In this document: one piece after another, positions 1 through 9,297 of the stretch | Layout: each line of letters begins with the position of its first letter | Position numbering within the stretch: position 1 is the stretch's first letter | From: Actinomycetes bacterium | Lineage (GTDB): Bacteria; Actinomycetota; Geothermincolia; Geothermincolales; JAHEXQ01 | NCBI GenBank assembly: GCA_023252035.1 | Contig: JAHEXQ010000004.1 | Span: forward strand, 1-33,362 | Reading direction: 5' to 3' | Length of the DNA: 33,362 bases | The notes under the pieces: model-generated | Databases searched by the model: none | The model's input: the letters and a program-made list of their open reading frames with translations, nothing else | Told to the model about the DNA's origin: nothing | Made by a program: the position numbers and the translations under genes

Positions 1-2
1 GC

Positions 3-155
3 TTCTGGTCCTCGGTCTCGTCCGCCTTCCGCAGCTTCGGCCGGGCGGGGAAGTACCTGGGATTGGGCGTACTCTACACCCTGCCCTACCTGCTCGTGGC
101 CGGTGTGCCCGGGCTCGCGTTCTGGGGGCTGAGAAGGAAGAAGCGCGCGGCTTAA
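3..155 (+). CDS. C-terminal end of a membrane protein (5' truncated by window edge), one TM helix plus basic tail
   Basis: Open frame from the window edge: FWSSVSSAFRSFGRAGKYLGLGVLYTLPYLLVAGVPGLAFWGLRRKKRAA*. Resembles the C-terminus of DUF4349-type proteins. Confidence 0.55.
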   Translation, partial: FWSSVSSAFRSFGRAGKYLGLGVLYTLPYLLVAGVPGLAFWGLRRKKRAA

Positions 156-202
156 AGACAGGAATCCCCGCAAAAGGTTAGACCCTATGCGGGAATTTCA
201 CT

Positions 203-409
203 TTAACCTCTTATAAGACCCTGCTTTTTCTCCAGGACGATCTGGTGCTCCAAAAAGGAGATCTGGGAGATCTCGGCATCGAGGGTCATCTCTTCCCCTA
301 TGATGTTCCCAAGGACTAGCCGCCCGTTCTCCTCCCGGATATCCACCACATCCTCCATGAGCATCTTCTTCTCGCCCCTCTCAACTAGAAAGGCATGAGA
401 TTCGCACAT
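203..409 (-). CDS. CooT-family (nickel-binding) small protein
   Basis: MCESHAFLVERGEKKMLMEDVVDIREENGRLVLGNIIGEEMTLDAEISQISFLEHQIVLE. Has the family MCE(S/A) start, 'MEDV' and 'G(E)' motifs. Start taken at the internal ATG of the listed ORF. Confidence 0.75.
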   Translation of the reverse strand: MCESHAFLVERGEKKMLMEDVVDIREENGRLVLGNIIGEEMTLDAEISQISFLEHQIVLEKKQGLIRG

Positions 410-410
410 C

Positions 411-806
411 TTAACTCCGCCTCGCTTCCTTCTTAGCTCGGCCATTTCCGCCGTTGCTCTCGAAATGCAGACTGCGCAACAGGTGATTCCAGCAACACGC
501 AGTGCAGACCTCCACCACGTAGCAGATGAACGAAGAATACTCGCTGTTCAGCCGATCCCGGATGGCCTGGCTGGGATACACCCTGCCGCTCAGCGGCCCC
601 AACTCGTCCCCAAAGACGAAGTGCAGGTGCCGGACCTCCAGCTTGCCGCAGATAGGACAAGCCACAGCGGTGGCCTCGCCGGAAAGCCGCGCGATGCGCG
701 TTACCTCTGGATGCGCGTCGCAGGCCTCCCAGCGCGAGATGCGCCCCGCGCGCAAGTCCCTCAGGGTGGATTTTCTCTTGAGCGTGTAATCTACCGTGCT
801 AATCAT
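411..806 (-). CDS. DUF5318-like protein
   Basis: MISTVDYTLKRKSTLRDLRAGRISRWEACDAHPEVTRIARLSGEATAVACPICG... matches the actinobacterial DUF5318 pattern. The ORF-track start 'MYNSVKM' overlaps a TATAAT box. Confidence 0.7.
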   Translation of the reverse strand: MISTVDYTLKRKSTLRDLRAGRISRWEACDAHPEVTRIARLSGEATAVACPICGKLEVRHLHFVFGDELGPLSGRVYPSQAIRDRLNSEYSSFICYVVEVCTACCWNHLLRSLHFESNGGNGRAKKEARRS

Positions 807-855
807 CTTCACAGAATTATACATCAGGGCCGCTTGACAGGGGCAAGGGCCGTTG

Positions 856-1380
856 TTAGCCGGCCATGCCCAGTTTTCGCGCCGCCTTCCCCACCTTGGG
901 GGCTACCACGGCACGGCAGTATCCCGAACCCGGGTTCTTCTCGAAGTACTTCTGATGATAGTCCTCGGCTCTATAGAACCGCTGCAGCGGTTTTAACTCC
1001 GTCACGATGGGCTTTGTAAAATCGCCCCGTTTGCGCTCCATATACTCTGCAACTCTCTTGCCCTGCTCCTCCGTCGTGTAAAGGATTATGGAGCGGTATT
1101 GCGTTCCGATATCCGCACCCTGCCTGTTCGGGGTTGTGGGGTCGTGCACCTGGAAGAAGAGTTCCAGGATCGCTTCCAGGCTGGCGGTCTGCGGATCGTA
1201 CTCGACCTGCACGGTTTCCGCATGGCCGGTGAGCCCTCCCGAGACCTCCTTATAGGTGGGGTTCGGCGTGACCCCGCCCGCATAGCCGGGCGTCGCGCTG
1301 ATGACTCCCTCCATTAGGTCGAACACCGCTTCGATGCACCAGAAGCATCCGCCCCCCAGCACGATACTCTCGGTGCTCAT
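856..1380 (-). CDS. msrA: peptide-methionine (S)-S-oxide reductase MsrA
   Basis: GGGCFWCIEAVFD active-site motif and GYAGG; full-length family match. Confidence 0.96.
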   Translation of the reverse strand: MSTESIVLGGGCFWCIEAVFDLMEGVISATPGYAGGVTPNPTYKEVSGGLTGHAETVQVEYDPQTASLEAILELFFQVHDPTTPNRQGADIGTQYRSIILYTTEEQGKRVAEYMERKRGDFTKPIVTELKPLQRFYRAEDYHQKYFEKNPGSGYCRAVVAPKVGKAARKLGMAG

Positions 1381-1766
1381 CTTGATCCCTCCGGCGTTGC
1401 TCCCTCGGGGGTGAAATCGAGCGAGATGGAGTTGACGCAGTGTCTCACATTTTTCGTAGTGAACCCCTCTCCCTTGAAGACGTGCCCCAGGTGCGCTCCG
1501 CAGCGCGCGCAGACGATCTCCGTCCGCATGCCGTCGGCATCGGGCCGCTCCTCCACGGCTCCCTCAACGGCATCGTCGAAGCTGGGCCAGCCCGTACCGG
1601 AATCGAATTTACCCTCCGACCTGAACAGGGGAGCCCCGCATCTCTTGCAGACATACATTCCCTGCTCGTGGCTATAAACGTATGCGCCCCTGAAAGGAGC
1701 TTCCGTTCCCTTATAGACTATGACGCGCTCTTCTTCCGGCGTCAGTTCCTTCATCTTCATGTCCAT
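1377..1766 (-). CDS. msrB: peptide-methionine (R)-S-oxide reductase MsrB
   Basis: CKRCGAPLF / CARCGAHLGHVF zinc Cys pairs, catalytic RHCVNSISLDF; SD GGGAGG; ATGA overlap with msrA. Confidence 0.96.
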   Translation of the reverse strand: MDMKMKELTPEEERVIVYKGTEAPFRGAYVYSHEQGMYVCKRCGAPLFRSEGKFDSGTGWPSFDDAVEGAVEERPDADGMRTEIVCARCGAHLGHVFKGEGFTTKNVRHCVNSISLDFTPEGATPEGSR

Positions 1767-1848
1767 ACGCCTCCCGTATATAGTAGGTGACCTCTCTGCT
1801 TTAACCTTAGCCCTAGTCCGCCTGGGGTGTTCTGATACAGGTCACAAA

Positions 1849-1902
1849 CCATCTGGATGGCGGTTCTGGGGGAAACCGCGACCGGCCGTTCGTGAAGAAC
1901 GG
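1849..1902. other. Three consecutive short stem-loops in an intergenic region
   Basis: CCAT-ctgg-ATGG (1849-1860), GCGGTT-ctggggga-AACCGC (1860-1879), CCGTTC-gtgaa-GAACGG (1886-1902). Confidence 0.4.
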
Positions 1903-2020
1903 CAAAGGGTATATTTGGGGGCAAGACCGGTAGGCGGCTTCAGATGCTTCAATTCTCTCCTATGGCCCGCAAAAGCCCACTCGCAAAGACATTTTCTGTG
2001 ACCCCAAATCGCGACGGATC

Positions 2021-2055
2021 AACTACAATCCGGGGTCAGACCCCGGATTGTAGTT
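2021..2055. repeat. Palindromic element family A, copy 1 (17-bp arms, 1-nt centre)
   Basis: AACTACAATCCGGGGTC-a-GACCCCGGATTGTAGTT; shares its core with 9812-9863. Confidence 0.9.
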
Positions 2056-2619
2056 ATCTGCGGGCTCAGGCTGGCCGGTTGCCCAGGTCTTGATCACGCG
2101 CGCGGGCGTTCCCGCGGCCAGGCAGTGCTCGGGGATATCGCTGAGAACGAGGCTGTGCGCCCCGATGACGGAGTTGAACCCGATTTTCACGTTGCCGAGA
2201 ACAGTGGCGCCCGTATAGAGGATGACGTTGTCACCTACGACTGGATAACCCGGTTCTCCATGATGGGCGCCGGAGGCGCCGCGTCCTCCCAGAGTAACGT
2301 TATTGAGGATCCAGACGTTATCGCCCAGCTTGACGCCCCGTCCTATTACCAGCGCGGCTGTATGCCAGATGTGGCATCCCGAGCCGATATCGGCCCCGGG
2401 GTCGATTTCGGCGCCCGTCAGCAAGAAGTTCAGACGGGCCGATAACTCTGCGATAAGGACATAGCCCTTCAGATAGAGCCAGTGATAGAAACGGTAGAAC
2501 GCCAGGGCCTGGACCCCCGGTTTGGTCAGGATTATGCGCAGTGCATCCCTCGCTCCCGGTTTCCCTTTCAAAGTGCCCCTATCACTGAAGAGCGTCCGAA
2601 TGTCGCCCCCAAATCCCAA
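2023..2619 (-). CDS. serine O-acetyltransferase-like hexapeptide-repeat protein
   Basis: Left-handed beta-helix hexapeptides: IDPGADIGSGCHIWHTAALVIGRGVKLGDNVWILNNVTLGG...AAGTPARVIK. Confidence 0.85.
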   Translation of the reverse strand: MGFGGDIRTLFSDRGTLKGKPGARDALRIILTKPGVQALAFYRFYHWLYLKGYVLIAELSARLNFLLTGAEIDPGADIGSGCHIWHTAALVIGRGVKLGDNVWILNNVTLGGRGASGAHHGEPGYPVVGDNVILYTGATVLGNVKIGFNSVIGAHSLVLSDIPEHCLAAGTPARVIKTWATGQPEPADNYNPGSDPGL

Positions 2620-2672
2620 GACCGCCCTCCTCTACAAAACCCGCAATACAGTCTATCAAATCTCCGCCGCGG

Positions 2673-3935
2673 TCAGGGCTTGGCCAGCTCCAGGGAGTCG
2701 ATGATGCCGCCCGCCAGGTCGCGCGCCTCCAAGCGGAGGTTCTTGCCGTATACGGTCACCTCGACCCAGTTATAGAGAGCTCCCCGCGCCTCCGTCCACC
2801 AGTTGGAGAAGAGGGGACTCAGGGGGGCGCCCCCGCCCCCCGTCACCACGTAGCAGCGGGCATCGCTCCAGTCGGGCATCAAAGCCGCAGGGGACGCCGA
2901 GAAGTTGACCGGGCCGGACCTCTCGTAGTTGTGTTCGTGGCCCGAGAGGACCAGGTCCACATGGTACCGGTCGAAGACAGGACACCACGCTTCGCGCACC
3001 TTCTGGTTGGAGCCGTGTCCGAGGCCCGAACTGAAGGGCGGCTGGTGGAAGAAAACCACCTTCCAGTTGATGTCCGGATTCGCGTCCGCCGCTTGCAGGT
3101 CCTCCTTGAGCCACTGCCCCTGTTCGCTGCCGAGAGCGGTCTCAGTGTCCAGGCAGATCACGTGGACGTTGCCCCAGTCGAAGGAGTACCAGCGCTCGTT
3201 GCCGGGCAGGTTGAACTGCTCGAAGTAGAGAGCCGCGTTACCCTCGTGATTGCCCAGGGTGGGCATGAGGGGCGCCGCGGAATCAAGAAGACCCGCTGCT
3301 TCGAACCAGGCCATCCACTGCGTGGGTGATGCCCCGCTGTCCACGGCGTCGCCGGTATAGAGGGTGAATGCGGGCTGGGCGTCGTGAGCATCGGCAGCTA
3401 TACGGCCGAAGGTGGTCGCCCCGTTGCGGGAATCGCCCATGGCCGCGAATCTGATCTCTCGCGAGGCCCCGGCCGATGGGGCGGTGCGGAAGGTCGCGCC
3501 CGCGCTCCAATCGGCAGCACCGTCGCCGCAGCGGTAGTAATAAAGGGTATCCGGGGCGAGACCGGTCAGCTCGGCCGTATGGAAAACCTCATGCCCGCGG
3601 GTATCCCGTGAGCCCTCCGCCCGGGCGCCGTAATCCGGCACGGTCCCGTATTCAACCACGGAGCCGGGAGCCTCGGGGTCGCTGACCCAGTTGACCGCCA
3701 TGCCGCTAGAGGGGTCGCCGGGAAAAGTCAGGTGCACCTCGCGGATGCGCAGGCTGCCCCGGTCTGGCGACGGGGCGGGTGGCGATTGGCCCTGCCACGG
3801 CTCCGCCGCAGGCGGCGCGCTGGCGCAGCCCAAGGGCATAACGGCGCCTAGCAGGACTATCGATATGGCCAGAACGGCGGAGAGATATCGGGGGCCTCTC
3901 GCGCCCCGGCGGCTCCCTGGAAAATCGGCTTTCAT
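2673..3935 (-). CDS. purple-acid-phosphatase-like metallophosphoesterase lipoprotein (N-terminal Fn3-like domain)
   Basis: Motifs AAMGDSRNG, YTGDAVDSG, LGNHEG, FFHQPPFSSG, LSGHEHNYER; lipobox-like LGCAS. Confidence 0.92.
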   Translation of the reverse strand: MKADFPGSRRGARGPRYLSAVLAISIVLLGAVMPLGCASAPPAAEPWQGQSPPAPSPDRGSLRIREVHLTFPGDPSSGMAVNWVSDPEAPGSVVEYGTVPDYGARAEGSRDTRGHEVFHTAELTGLAPDTLYYYRCGDGAADWSAGATFRTAPSAGASREIRFAAMGDSRNGATTFGRIAADAHDAQPAFTLYTGDAVDSGASPTQWMAWFEAAGLLDSAAPLMPTLGNHEGNAALYFEQFNLPGNERWYSFDWGNVHVICLDTETALGSEQGQWLKEDLQAADANPDINWKVVFFHQPPFSSGLGHGSNQKVREAWCPVFDRYHVDLVLSGHEHNYERSGPVNFSASPAALMPDWSDARCYVVTGGGGAPLSPLFSNWWTEARGALYNWVEVTVYGKNLRLEARDLAGGIIDSLELAKP

Positions 3936-3937
3936 GA

Positions 3938-5557
3938 CTACTTAATGTATACCAGTTTGTAGGGCGTGTCGTCCTGGGCGGTTCTTATGTAGCCATGTAC
4001 GCTGTCCGCGATGACCCGGGCGGTCTGGTAGAAGAGCAGGGGCATCATAGGGGCGTCTTCCAGTATCTTCTGCTCCGCATCGCGGTAGAGCTGCAGGCGC
4101 TTCTCCTTGTTCTTCTCCGAAAGCGCCGATTCCAACAGCTTATCCACGTCGGGGTTGCTGTAATTGGTAAGGTTGTTGCCCCCTGCGTTCCCGGAAAAGA
4201 AGAGCGTGAACAGGAGCGCGTCCCCGCTAGGGTAGTCCGGTCGCCAGGCGAACCGGAAGAAGCTGAGCTGTCCGGATTGCACCATGGCCGTATAGGTGAC
4301 GGGGTCGAAGCCCTCGGTGACCAGGTTTATGCCTATGGCCTGGAACTCCTGGCGCAGCGCATCGGCTATGCGCTGATTATCCGCGGTGTTCGTATAGCCG
4401 AGCTTCATCTCGGGAAGACCCTGGCCTTCCGGGAATCCCGCCTGACGCAGCAGGTCCACGGCCTTGTCCGGATCGTATTCGTAGGCTGTGGCCCCGGGCT
4501 GAAAGCCCGGCATCCCCTGGGGCAGAATCCCGGTGGCGGCGGTGCGGCTCTCGTCCGCCACCACACCGGCCAGAGCATCCCGGTCTATGGTGTAGTTAAG
4601 GGCCTGTCGCAGCTGCGGGTGGCTCCTCCAGGGCTCGGTGTTCATGCTGAATCCGAGGAAGACGATCCCCATGACGGGATTGAAGATGGCCCGGCTGCCA
4701 AAGGAACTGCGAGCGTCGAGGAATTGGTCTGCCGGAACCTGCGCGTCTTGCAGCAGCCCGTCCTGGAAATCCTGATAGGCGGAGTTCCCGTCAGGATAAA
4801 TCTTGAATATGAGTTGGTCTATGTGGGGCTTGTCCGCTCCGTAGTAGTCCGGGTTCTTATCCAGGACAATCTGAGTCTGGTGCTCCCACGCGTTCAGTTT
4901 GAAAGGCCCGGTTCCCGTCGCTCGGTCGGAGAAGCCGGCGTTTCCGGCCTCGTCGATAACGCTCTGCGGGACCGGGGCAAAGCACGGATGGGCCACCACC
5001 GCAGGGAAGTCAGCAAAGGGGCCTGACAGCGTGACCTGCAGGGTGTAATCGTCCGGGGCCTGCAGGCCCGATAGCTCCTGCGCCGTGCCCGCCTCTACCT
5101 CCGCGATACCCTCGATCATCGAGAAGCGGAAAGAAGCCGCAGCCTTCGTTTCCGGCAGCACGGCGCGATTCCAGGAGTAGACGAAGTCGCGCGCCAGGCA
5201 GGCATCGCCGTTGTGGAAGGTCACCCCGGGCCGCAGGTGAAAGGTGAAGGTCTTCAGGTCGCTGCTCGAGTCCCAGCTTCCGGCGATCGCCGGCTTGACC
5301 TCCATGCTCTGGGGATCATAGGTGGTAAGGCAGTCGTAGAGTTGCTTGGCCACTTGAAAATCCTGGTCATCCTGCAGGTGCGCGGGGTCCAAGGAAGTCG
5401 GGCTTCCGACGAGACCCGATGTGAAGGTGCCGCCCTCCGTCGGAGTCGGTGACCCGCTCCCGCACCCCACCATCAGCCCCGAGGCCGCGAAGGCCAGTAA
5501 CAATCCGCATAGGATAGCGGTCCCCGGGACTCCTACCTTGCGCCGGATAGCGTTCAT
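3938..5557 (-). CDS. peptide/oligopeptide ABC transporter substrate-binding lipoprotein (SBP_bac_5)
   Basis: GCGSGS lipobox; SLDPAHLQDDQDFQVAKQLYDCLTTYDP, FHLRPGVTFHNGD, RQALNYTIDRDAL. Start taken at MNAIRRK. Confidence 0.93.
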   Translation of the reverse strand: MNAIRRKVGVPGTAILCGLLLAFAASGLMVGCGSGSPTPTEGGTFTSGLVGSPTSLDPAHLQDDQDFQVAKQLYDCLTTYDPQSMEVKPAIAGSWDSSSDLKTFTFHLRPGVTFHNGDACLARDFVYSWNRAVLPETKAAASFRFSMIEGIAEVEAGTAQELSGLQAPDDYTLQVTLSGPFADFPAVVAHPCFAPVPQSVIDEAGNAGFSDRATGTGPFKLNAWEHQTQIVLDKNPDYYGADKPHIDQLIFKIYPDGNSAYQDFQDGLLQDAQVPADQFLDARSSFGSRAIFNPVMGIVFLGFSMNTEPWRSHPQLRQALNYTIDRDALAGVVADESRTAATGILPQGMPGFQPGATAYEYDPDKAVDLLRQAGFPEGQGLPEMKLGYTNTADNQRIADALRQEFQAIGINLVTEGFDPVTYTAMVQSGQLSFFRFAWRPDYPSGDALLFTLFFSGNAGGNNLTNYSNPDVDKLLESALSEKNKEKRLQLYRDAEQKILEDAPMMPLLFYQTARVIADSVHGYIRTAQDDTPYKLVYIK

Positions 5558-5655
5558 CGCGTTCTCCTTTCCCGCCTGCGACGTTTTCGCTTCGAAACCA
5601 CGATACAATATTTCCCTCGTTTTGGGAAAATCACCCGGGGCCGCCTGTGTATAAT

Positions 5656-6321
5656 ATGAGCACTATGATCGAGCATGTCGCCTTAATCATGGACGGAGAC
5701 CGCCGGTGGGCGGCGCAGCACGGCCTGACCGAGGCGGAGGGCTGGGAAGCCGGCCTGCGGGCGGCCCAGGCCGCGGTGCAGGCTGCCGCCGCCGCGCACG
5801 TGAACAGCCTGACGCTCTTTGCGCCGGAGGAGGATGGAGCGGGCCGCAACCTCCTTTCCAGCCTGGCGAGGTGGGAAGAGGAGGGCCTGCGTGTCCGCTA
5901 CGTCGGTCGCTGCAGTCTGCCGGCGGACATCCTCGCAGCGCTGGAGCAAGTCGAGGAGGCCACGGCAGCCAGCCAGGGAATGTCCCTCAACCTGGCCTTG
6001 GACTACGAGGGGCGCATCGAGATCGCCGATGCCGCCGCGCGGGTGGCGGAGGAGATCGAGCAAGGGCGCCTGGCCCCCGGGGATGCCGGTGAGCAGCAGT
6101 TGGTGCGCCATCTCTACCGGTCTGACATTCCGGATATCGACTTGCTCGTCCGGACTGGCGGCGAAGCCCACCTCGCCGGCTTCATGCTCTGGCAGATGGC
6201 CTACGCTGAGATAGTCTTTCTGGATACGCTCTGGCCCGATTTCACGCCGGATCATCTGGCGGAGGCCATGGCCGAGTTCGGCCGCCGAATCCGGAAGTTC
6301 GGCGCAGTGGACACTATCTGA
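5656..6321 (+). CDS. divergent isoprenyl transferase (UppS)-family protein
   Basis: HVALIMDGDRRWA...LLVRTGGEAHLAGFMLWQMAYAEIVFLDTLWPDF aligns with the UppS family, but several conserved residues are changed. ATG at 5656 or 5665. Confidence 0.85.
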   Translation: MSTMIEHVALIMDGDRRWAAQHGLTEAEGWEAGLRAAQAAVQAAAAAHVNSLTLFAPEEDGAGRNLLSSLARWEEEGLRVRYVGRCSLPADILAALEQVEEATAASQGMSLNLALDYEGRIEIADAAARVAEEIEQGRLAPGDAGEQQLVRHLYRSDIPDIDLLVRTGGEAHLAGFMLWQMAYAEIVFLDTLWPDFTPDHLAEAMAEFGRRIRKFGAVDTI

Positions 6322-6373
6322 CCGCTACGCGGCGTCACACCCAGGACTTCCGCCGGCGACCCGTTGCCCCGCT

Positions 6374-6600
6374 CTAGCAGAAACCCTCGATATTGTTCTT
6401 TATATAGACGCCCGCCGCGTTGAGCTCGCGGAAGGCGGCGGGCCGTCCGCGGGCCGCTTCAACTCATCCGCATATGTGGGCCGCTCCATCCGGAAAAACA
6501 GCCCGCAGGGGATACGGTCCACCCACTCGCAGGACTTATCCATGGCGGCATGCCAGTCCGAGGTATCGTGCGCGGCCGCCGCGATTCCCAAAGCAGCCCC
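6374..6600 (-). pseudogene. remnant C-terminus of a 2-oxoacid:ferredoxin oxidoreductase beta-type subunit
   Basis: Minus strand: SDWHAAMDKSCEWVDRIPCGLFFRMERPTYADEL, then in another frame RPAAFRELNAAGVYIKNNIEGFC*. No intact upstream part. 5' limit approximate. Confidence 0.5.
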
Positions 6601-6665
6601 GGTATGCCAACTGGCAATCAATGGAACGAAGGGATGCTTGGTTAGGAGTAAAACGATTAATTGGG

Positions 6666-6671
6666 TATAAT
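6666..6671 (+). promoter_or_regulatory. -10 box for gap
   Basis: TATAAT 55 bp upstream of the gap ATG; no well-spaced -35. Confidence 0.5.
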
Positions 6672-6726
6672 TCCGCTTGGACGAGAGATATCTACCGACA
6701 TCTCGAGAACAGAGAGGTGATTGCTT

Positions 6727-7725
<999 letters not shown>

Positions 7726-7742
7726 CCGGCATCTGAGAAACG

Positions 7743-7776
7743 GCCTCCCGGCCGCCGCGGCCGGGAGGCTTTCTTC
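7743..7776 (+). terminator. Rho-independent terminator after gap
   Basis: GCCTCCCGGCC-gccgc-GGCCGGGAGGC followed by TTTCTTC. Confidence 0.85.
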
Positions 7777-7840
7777 CGTCTTGGAAGAGCGAACATGTTC
7801 CGGGTCTACTCTTTTGGCCGCTTGGATTGCCGGAGAGGGA

Positions 7841-8176
7841 TTACTCCAGGAACTCCTTGAGCACTACGGCCTGGTTGTGTTCTTTGCCCTTGGCGGAGTA
7901 AACCAGGATGATGTCGCCGCGGCTAGTCGCTTCCAGCCGGTTCTGCGCGGCCGGGTTTCCCCTCAGCTCCCGCCGGTAGCGTCTGCGAAACTCAGGGTAG
8001 CGCTGCGGCACATGGCCGAACAACTTGCGCAGTTCGTCCAAGGAACCCGCCTCTTTCAGCCAGGCGGCGATATTTGGCGTCTTTTTTCTAACGCCCCGGG
8101 GCCACAGGCGGTCCACCAGGTAGCGCTCCCCATCCGAGGGCTCGGGCGCATCGTAAGCACGCTTTATCCGTATCAT
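7841..8176 (-). CDS. DUF488 family protein
   Basis: MIRIKRAYDAPEPSDGERYLVDRLWPRGVRK... typical DUF488 N-terminus; SD GGAAAGG. Confidence 0.92.
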   Translation of the reverse strand: MIRIKRAYDAPEPSDGERYLVDRLWPRGVRKKTPNIAAWLKEAGSLDELRKLFGHVPQRYPEFRRRYRRELRGNPAAQNRLEATSRGDIILVYSAKGKEHNQAVVLKEFLE

Positions 8177-8289
8177 CGCCTAGGTCCTTTCCGCCCGTCC
8201 GGCGAATACTATGAAGCCAGCATATTTGACGCCCCCGATGTGCTTTTCTATGCGGCAAGGGGGGTCCGGAGCTTCAGGAAGGAGGCGGA

Positions 8290-9255
8290 ATGGCGAAACA
8301 CATTCGCATGATCACCTGGTCCGCGGGCGCGGGCAAAGTGCTGGAAGGCAACCTTGATGAACTGTTGCCGGAGAGGGGAGAGCTCCACTGGATCGACATC
8401 CAGCATGCCACCGAGGCCGACCTGGACAAGCTCTCAGAGGCCTATGGAGGCGCCAAGACAAACTGGGCGGAAGTCGGCCGGAAGGCCCTTGTCCCCAAAG
8501 CCCAGACCTACGCCGGTTTCGTCTTCACCGTCTGGTTCGTCTTGGAGAAGTTCGAAGCCGGCAAGAACATCGAGCCCTCGCAGGTCTTCCTGTTCATGGG
8601 GAAGGATCAACTGGTGACGGTGCACCGCAACACTATCGGCCTCCTCGACCAGGTTTGGGATGCGTATGCGGCCGACATGAAGATGATGGCCGAAGGCCCC
8701 TTCCGGCCCTTCTTCCGCGTAATAAGCGACGCCACCAATGCCGGGCTGCCGGTGCTGGAGGACCTGGATACCGAGATCGACAGCATCGAGGACGGTTTCC
8801 TCAACCTGCCGAGCGACGACCAGTTACCCAGGCTGTCCCTGGCCAAGCACAACCTGCTGGATATCAAGCGCATATTTTTCTTCGAGAGCGCCAGCATCTA
8901 CATGCTGGGGAGCGACGGAGGCGTCTTCGGTCCGGAGGATCGCCGCAGCCTGGAGGAACTGCACCAGACGCTCCTCTACCTGGTGGACATGGCGGACACC
9001 TACCGGGATGTCATCACCGGGGCGATAGACCTGCACCTCAGCGCCATCTCCAACCGGCTGAACGAGGTGATGAAGCGCCTGACGGTGATAGCCACCGTCT
9101 TCATGCCCCTCACGTTCGTAGCCGGGGTCTACGGGATGAACTTCGCGCACATGCCCGAGCTCACCTGGCGCTGGGGATATCTCCTGGTCTGGTTACTGAT
9201 GCTGGCTATAGGCATTTACATGGTCGTCTATATCCGGCGCAAGAAGTGGTTTTAG
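8290..9255 (+). CDS. corA: CorA-family magnesium/divalent cation transporter
   Basis: C-terminal VFMPLTFVAGVYGMNFAHMPE (GMN motif) and two TM helices; SD GGAGG. Confidence 0.93.
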   Translation: MAKHIRMITWSAGAGKVLEGNLDELLPERGELHWIDIQHATEADLDKLSEAYGGAKTNWAEVGRKALVPKAQTYAGFVFTVWFVLEKFEAGKNIEPSQVFLFMGKDQLVTVHRNTIGLLDQVWDAYAADMKMMAEGPFRPFFRVISDATNAGLPVLEDLDTEIDSIEDGFLNLPSDDQLPRLSLAKHNLLDIKRIFFFESASIYMLGSDGGVFGPEDRRSLEELHQTLLYLVDMADTYRDVITGAIDLHLSAISNRLNEVMKRLTVIATVFMPLTFVAGVYGMNFAHMPELTWRWGYLLVWLLMLAIGIYMVVYIRRKKWF

Positions 9256-9297
9256 CCACGCAACGGCTAAAAATCTTCCTCGCCCGGCCCGGCCCGC

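Noticed and set aside
3995-5026. 343-aa plus-strand ORF
   Set aside because: Antisense to the substrate-binding protein gene; no family features, explained by high GC codon bias.
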